From Bacteroidota bacterium (GTDB lineage: Bacteria > Bacteroidota > Bacteroidia > Chitinophagales > Chitinophagaceae), in contig JANYAL010000321.1 of NCBI GenBank assembly GCA_025361325.1, positions 1 to 8,664 of the forward strand: DNA of 8,664 nt, read 5' to 3'. A program made the position numbers and the translations under genes. This document shows, piece by piece, positions 6,036-8,664 of the stretch; within the stretch, counting starts at the first letter, position 1, and every line of letters begins with the position of its first letter. The notes beneath the pieces were generated by a model. It was not told the origin of the DNA, did no database searches, and saw only the letters and a list, made by a program, of their open reading frames with translations.

Positions 6036-7001
6036 CTAGCTTTCCCTGCTTATCAAATACGCTGCCAGTTCCATCAGCGGTTTTTTCCGGAGGGAAAGTA
6101 CGGCTGTGTCTTCCAGGTGTTGCAAGGCGGTTTGAAGGTATTTGTCTTTTAAGGCTTTGGCCCACTGGTCCACTTTACAGTCTTTGTAAATTTTCAAAAC
6201 CTTCTCCACTTTATCAAACGGGTTGCTGTTCAATAACTCCCTGAGTTCATTATGCTGCGAAGTGGTAGCGGTTTCCAGCGCATGGATTATTAAAAAGGTC
6301 TTCTTATTGGCAAGTATATCACCACCTGTCTTTTTACCGAATTTATCCGGGTCGCCGAATGCATCGAGGTAATCATCCTGTATCTGGAAAGCGATGCCCA
6401 GGTTCTTACCGAATTCATACAGGTGATTCTGATTGCCCTCGCCTGCACCACCCAGTATTGCACCCAGTTTAAGGCTGGTAGCCAATAATACAGAGGTTTT
6501 GAGGGTGATCATGTGCAGGTAATCCTTCATACTGACCAGGTCCCGGCTTTCAAAATCCATATCCAGCTGTTGACCTTCGCACACTTCCCGGGAGCTTTTA
6601 TTGAAAACCTGAATGATCCTGCCTGCAATTGCGGGCTTTACCCTGTTGAGGTAATCATAGGCTATAACCAGCATTACATCGCCTGCAAGCAGGGCCTTTG
6701 ATTCCCCATATTTGTGATGCACCGTCTCCATACCACGACGCAATGGAGCCTTATCCATGATATCATCGTGCACCAGTGTGAAATTGTGGAATAATTCAAT
6801 GGCGGTTGCCACCTGCCAGGCATCGGGATCTATCTCGCCGAATAATTCATTGCCCATCAGCACACAAACCGGGCGAACCCGCTTACCACCCAATCCCAGG
6901 ATGTATTGAGCAGGATCGTATAAAGTACCCGGCTCTTCCGGGAAATGGCGTACACAGAATCTTTCTTCAAACTGGCGCGACAGTGAAGTGAATGAATTCA
7001 T
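6036..7001 (-). CDS. Polyprenyl diphosphate synthase, trans (short-chain type)
   Basis: A 321-residue cytoplasmic all-helical isoprenyl diphosphate synthase that condenses isopentenyl diphosphate onto allylic diphosphates for quinone, carotenoid or other isoprenoid chains. Visible motifs: GGKRVRP (38-44, IPP binding), first Asp-rich motif DDIMD (79-83) with KAPLRRG (84-90), KT (168-169), second Asp-rich motif QDDYLD (208-213) and GKKTGGD (222-228). All catalytic residues are present. Phe74 lies five residues before the first Asp motif and Phe71 eight before; in this family an aromatic at -5 usually limits the product to C15-C20, so FPP or GGPP synthesis is the best inference. I choose ATG 7001 (MNSFTSL). 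An in-frame ATG at 7076 would add 25 hydrophobic residues encoded by a pyrimidine-rich spacer and is probably not used. It lies 108 nt after the RNase R gene, with no terminator between. Confidence 0.92.
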   Translation of the reverse strand: MNSFTSLSRQFEERFCVRHFPEEPGTLYDPAQYILGLGGKRVRPVCVLMGNELFGEIDPDAWQVATAIELFHNFTLVHDDIMDKAPLRRGMETVHHKYGESKALLAGDVMLVIAYDYLNRVKPAIAGRIIQVFNKSSREVCEGQQLDMDFESRDLVSMKDYLHMITLKTSVLLATSLKLGAILGGAGEGNQNHLYEFGKNLGIAFQIQDDYLDAFGDPDKFGKKTGGDILANKKTFLIIHALETATTSQHNELRELLNSNPFDKVEKVLKIYKDCKVDQWAKALKDKYLQTALQHLEDTAVLSLRKKPLMELAAYLISRES

Positions 7002-7109
7002 AAATCGAAGATATAAAATATGGGTAGCAAAGAAGCAAAAAGAGAAAAGGAGAAAAAGGAGTTTTGTGATGATCATCTCTTTTTTTCCTTCTACCTCTGT
7101 ACGCCAGAA

Positions 7110-8664
7110 CTATTTCCTCTTCTGAGCCTTGCCCCGCGGAGCCTTTTTCCGGAATGTAGTATGTTTATTTATTCCCTTATTACTTGTGCCTGGTGGCACC
7201 CATTCATAATCCAGTTGCCGTTTCGTCAGGTTGGCCGCTACTACTTTAATCCTGACAAGATCGCCCATTCTGAATTTCTGCTTGGTACGAAGGCCTACCA
7301 GTGCATAATCAGTTTCATCCAGCCGGAAATCATCATAATCGCTCAGGTCCCTCACCGTTACCATCCCCTCGCATTTGTGCGCTACTGTCTCCACGAAGAA
7401 ACCAAAGTTGGCCACCCCGCTGATGATACCGTCAAATTCCTCCCCGAGATAATCCTTCATGAATTCCACCTGCTTGTATTTATTGCCCGCCCGCTCAGCT
7501 TCCATGGCTTTACGCTCCCTGTCGCTGCAATGACGGCATTTGTCTTCCATCTTAGGATCGGTCTTCACATTCTTGTCGAGGCACTCTTGCAGGATACGAT
7601 GCACCATCACATCCGGATACCGGCGGATGGGCGAGGTAAAATGACAATAATGCTCAAAGCCAAGCCCGTAATGCCCGATGTTCTCGGATGTATATACCGC
7701 TTTGGCCATGGTACGAATGCCCAGTTGTTCCAGTACGTGCTGCTCGGGCTTGCCCTGCACCTCCTTCAACAGCTTATTGAATGATCCGGCCACAGCCTTT
7801 TCGTCATGCGTATCAAAGGTATACCCGAATTTGCGGGCAAAGGCCGCAAAGGGTTTCAGTTTCTCATCATCAGGTGTATCGTGTATGCGGTACGGGAAGG
7901 GTACTGGTTCTTTATTGATCCGGATCCTGGACACATAGGCCGCGATGGTCCGGTTGGCCAACAGCATGAACTCCTCTATCAGCTTATGCGCATCCTTGCT
8001 TTCCTTGATGACGATCCCGATGGGTTTGCCCTTTTCATCCAGCTGGAACCGCACTTCCTGGGAGGAGAAATTGATGGCACCATTTCGGAACCGCTCCCTC
8101 CGGAATTTCTGGGCCAGGTCGTTTAGTAGTAACAGGGGTTTATGATGCAACCCATCCTTCTTTTCGATGATATCCTGCACTTCCTCATATGTGAAGCGGT
8201 GGTTGCTGTGGATGATGGTACGCCCGATCCAGTGATGCTTCACCTCCGCCCGGTTATTGATCTGGAATATCACGGAGAAAGTGTATTTATCCTCATGGGG
8301 CCGCAGGGAACATAGTTCATTGGATATACGTTCGGGCAACATAGGATTCACACGGTCGGGCAGGTAAACACTCGTGGCCCTATAATAAGCACTTTTATCA
8401 AGTTCGGTACCCGGTCTTACAAAATGACTAACATCCGCAATATGCACACCAATCTCATAATTCCCGTTATCCAGGTTACGTATCGAGATCGCATCATCAA
8501 AATCCTTTGCATCAACAGGGTCGATGGTGAAGGTCAGGATGTCCCGGCAGTCCTTTCGTTTCTTCGTCTCCTCGCGGGTGATATTCTCTGAAAGTTCCAT
8601 GGCCTCATCAAGCACAGTCTTGTCGAAGGAAAGCGGAAAACCTGCATCGATCAGGATCTCCTTC
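7110..8664 (-). CDS. rnr: Ribonuclease R (RNB family 3'-5' exoribonuclease), 5' end outside window
   Basis: The frame is open to the window edge, giving the C-terminal 517 residues; the cold-shock-like N-terminal domains and start lie outside. RNase R degrades structured RNA processively from the 3' end. The RNB catalytic motif TIDPVDAKDFDD is at visible residues 46-57; D48, D54 and D56 match the Mg-binding aspartates of E. coli RNase R (D272, D278, D280). HFTSPIRRYPD (about 341-351) is the second RNB signature. An S1 RNA-binding domain follows (about 407-488, FDGIISGVANFGFFVET), then a short basic tail ending GKAQKRK, typical of RNase R rather than RNase II. The GTG at 8615 is internal, since the homology continues upstream (KEILIDAGFPLSFDKT). 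The catalytic and S1 parts look intact. It is followed after 108 nt by the prenyl synthase gene, possibly in the same transcript. Confidence 0.95.
   Translation of the reverse strand, partial: KEILIDAGFPLSFDKTVLDEAMELSENITREETKKRKDCRDILTFTIDPVDAKDFDDAISIRNLDNGNYEIGVHIADVSHFVRPGTELDKSAYYRATSVYLPDRVNPMLPERISNELCSLRPHEDKYTFSVIFQINNRAEVKHHWIGRTIIHSNHRFTYEEVQDIIEKKDGLHHKPLLLLNDLAQKFRRERFRNGAINFSSQEVRFQLDEKGKPIGIVIKESKDAHKLIEEFMLLANRTIAAYVSRIRINKEPVPFPYRIHDTPDDEKLKPFAAFARKFGYTFDTHDEKAVAGSFNKLLKEVQGKPEQHVLEQLGIRTMAKAVYTSENIGHYGLGFEHYCHFTSPIRRYPDVMVHRILQECLDKNVKTDPKMEDKCRHCSDRERKAMEAERAGNKYKQVEFMKDYLGEEFDGIISGVANFGFFVETVAHKCEGMVTVRDLSDYDDFRLDETDYALVGLRTKQKFRMGDLVRIKVVAANLTKRQLDYEWVPPGTSNKGINKHTTFRKKAPRGKAQKRK

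Noticed and set aside
7002..7076. 25-residue hydrophobic N-terminal extension of the prenyl synthase, looking like a signal anchor
   Set aside because: It is encoded by the pyrimidine-rich spacer, and soluble prenyl synthases start close to MNSFTSL. Composition alone explains the hydrophobicity.
7020..7784. 254-codon plus-strand frame
   Set aside because: It overlaps the conserved C-terminus of RNase R on the opposite strand. Its translation is rich in His, Leu and Phe without motifs, as expected of a shadow frame.

Overview
The window reads as chromosomal DNA of a Bacteroidota bacterium, most likely family Chitinophagaceae or a near relative. This rests on four signs: moderate GC by eye, start codons mostly without a Shine-Dalgarno sequence, promoter-like TTG-N17-23-TAnnTTTG elements, and a DUF2027/Smr protein plus a TPR-like protein of types I know mainly from that phylum. 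The lineage call is inference from protein style and no search was run. Every gene I can support lies on the minus strand, so transcription runs from high to low coordinates.

Layout in the direction of transcription: the 3' part of ribonuclease R (8664-7110, 5' end outside the window); a short-chain polyprenyl diphosphate synthase (7001-6036); an APC-superfamily amino acid transporter (5893-4148); a probable three-gene operon of a DUF2027/Smr protein (3977-2958), a membrane di-iron sterol desaturase/fatty acid hydroxylase (2946-2140) and a LysE/RhtB exporter (2153-1530); a 357-bp gene-free region (1173-1529); and the first 390 codons of an uncharacterised helical, TPR-like protein (1172-1, running off the window). 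The last gene has no stop in the window but is open throughout.

The protein-coding genes are mostly housekeeping or ordinary accessory functions: RNA decay, isoprenoid chain synthesis, amino acid uptake, lipid modification and small-molecule export. The Smr-desaturase-exporter group is tightly spaced (11-nt gap, then a 14-nt overlap). The prenyl synthase and the transporter each follow a gap of 108-142 nt and may have their own control.

The most unusual stretch is 1173-1529. On the minus strand it holds a good promoter match, a GC-rich hairpin at the expected RNA 5' end, two copies of a 23-bp direct repeat exactly 105 bp apart, and a 16-bp hairpin that pairs fully only as minus-strand RNA because it uses three G-U pairs, followed by a U-rich run. 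This fits a roughly 200-nt non-coding RNA or a structured, attenuator-like leader of the downstream TPR-like gene. I do not recognise it as a known RNA family. No mobile element, CRISPR array, tRNA or rRNA was seen.
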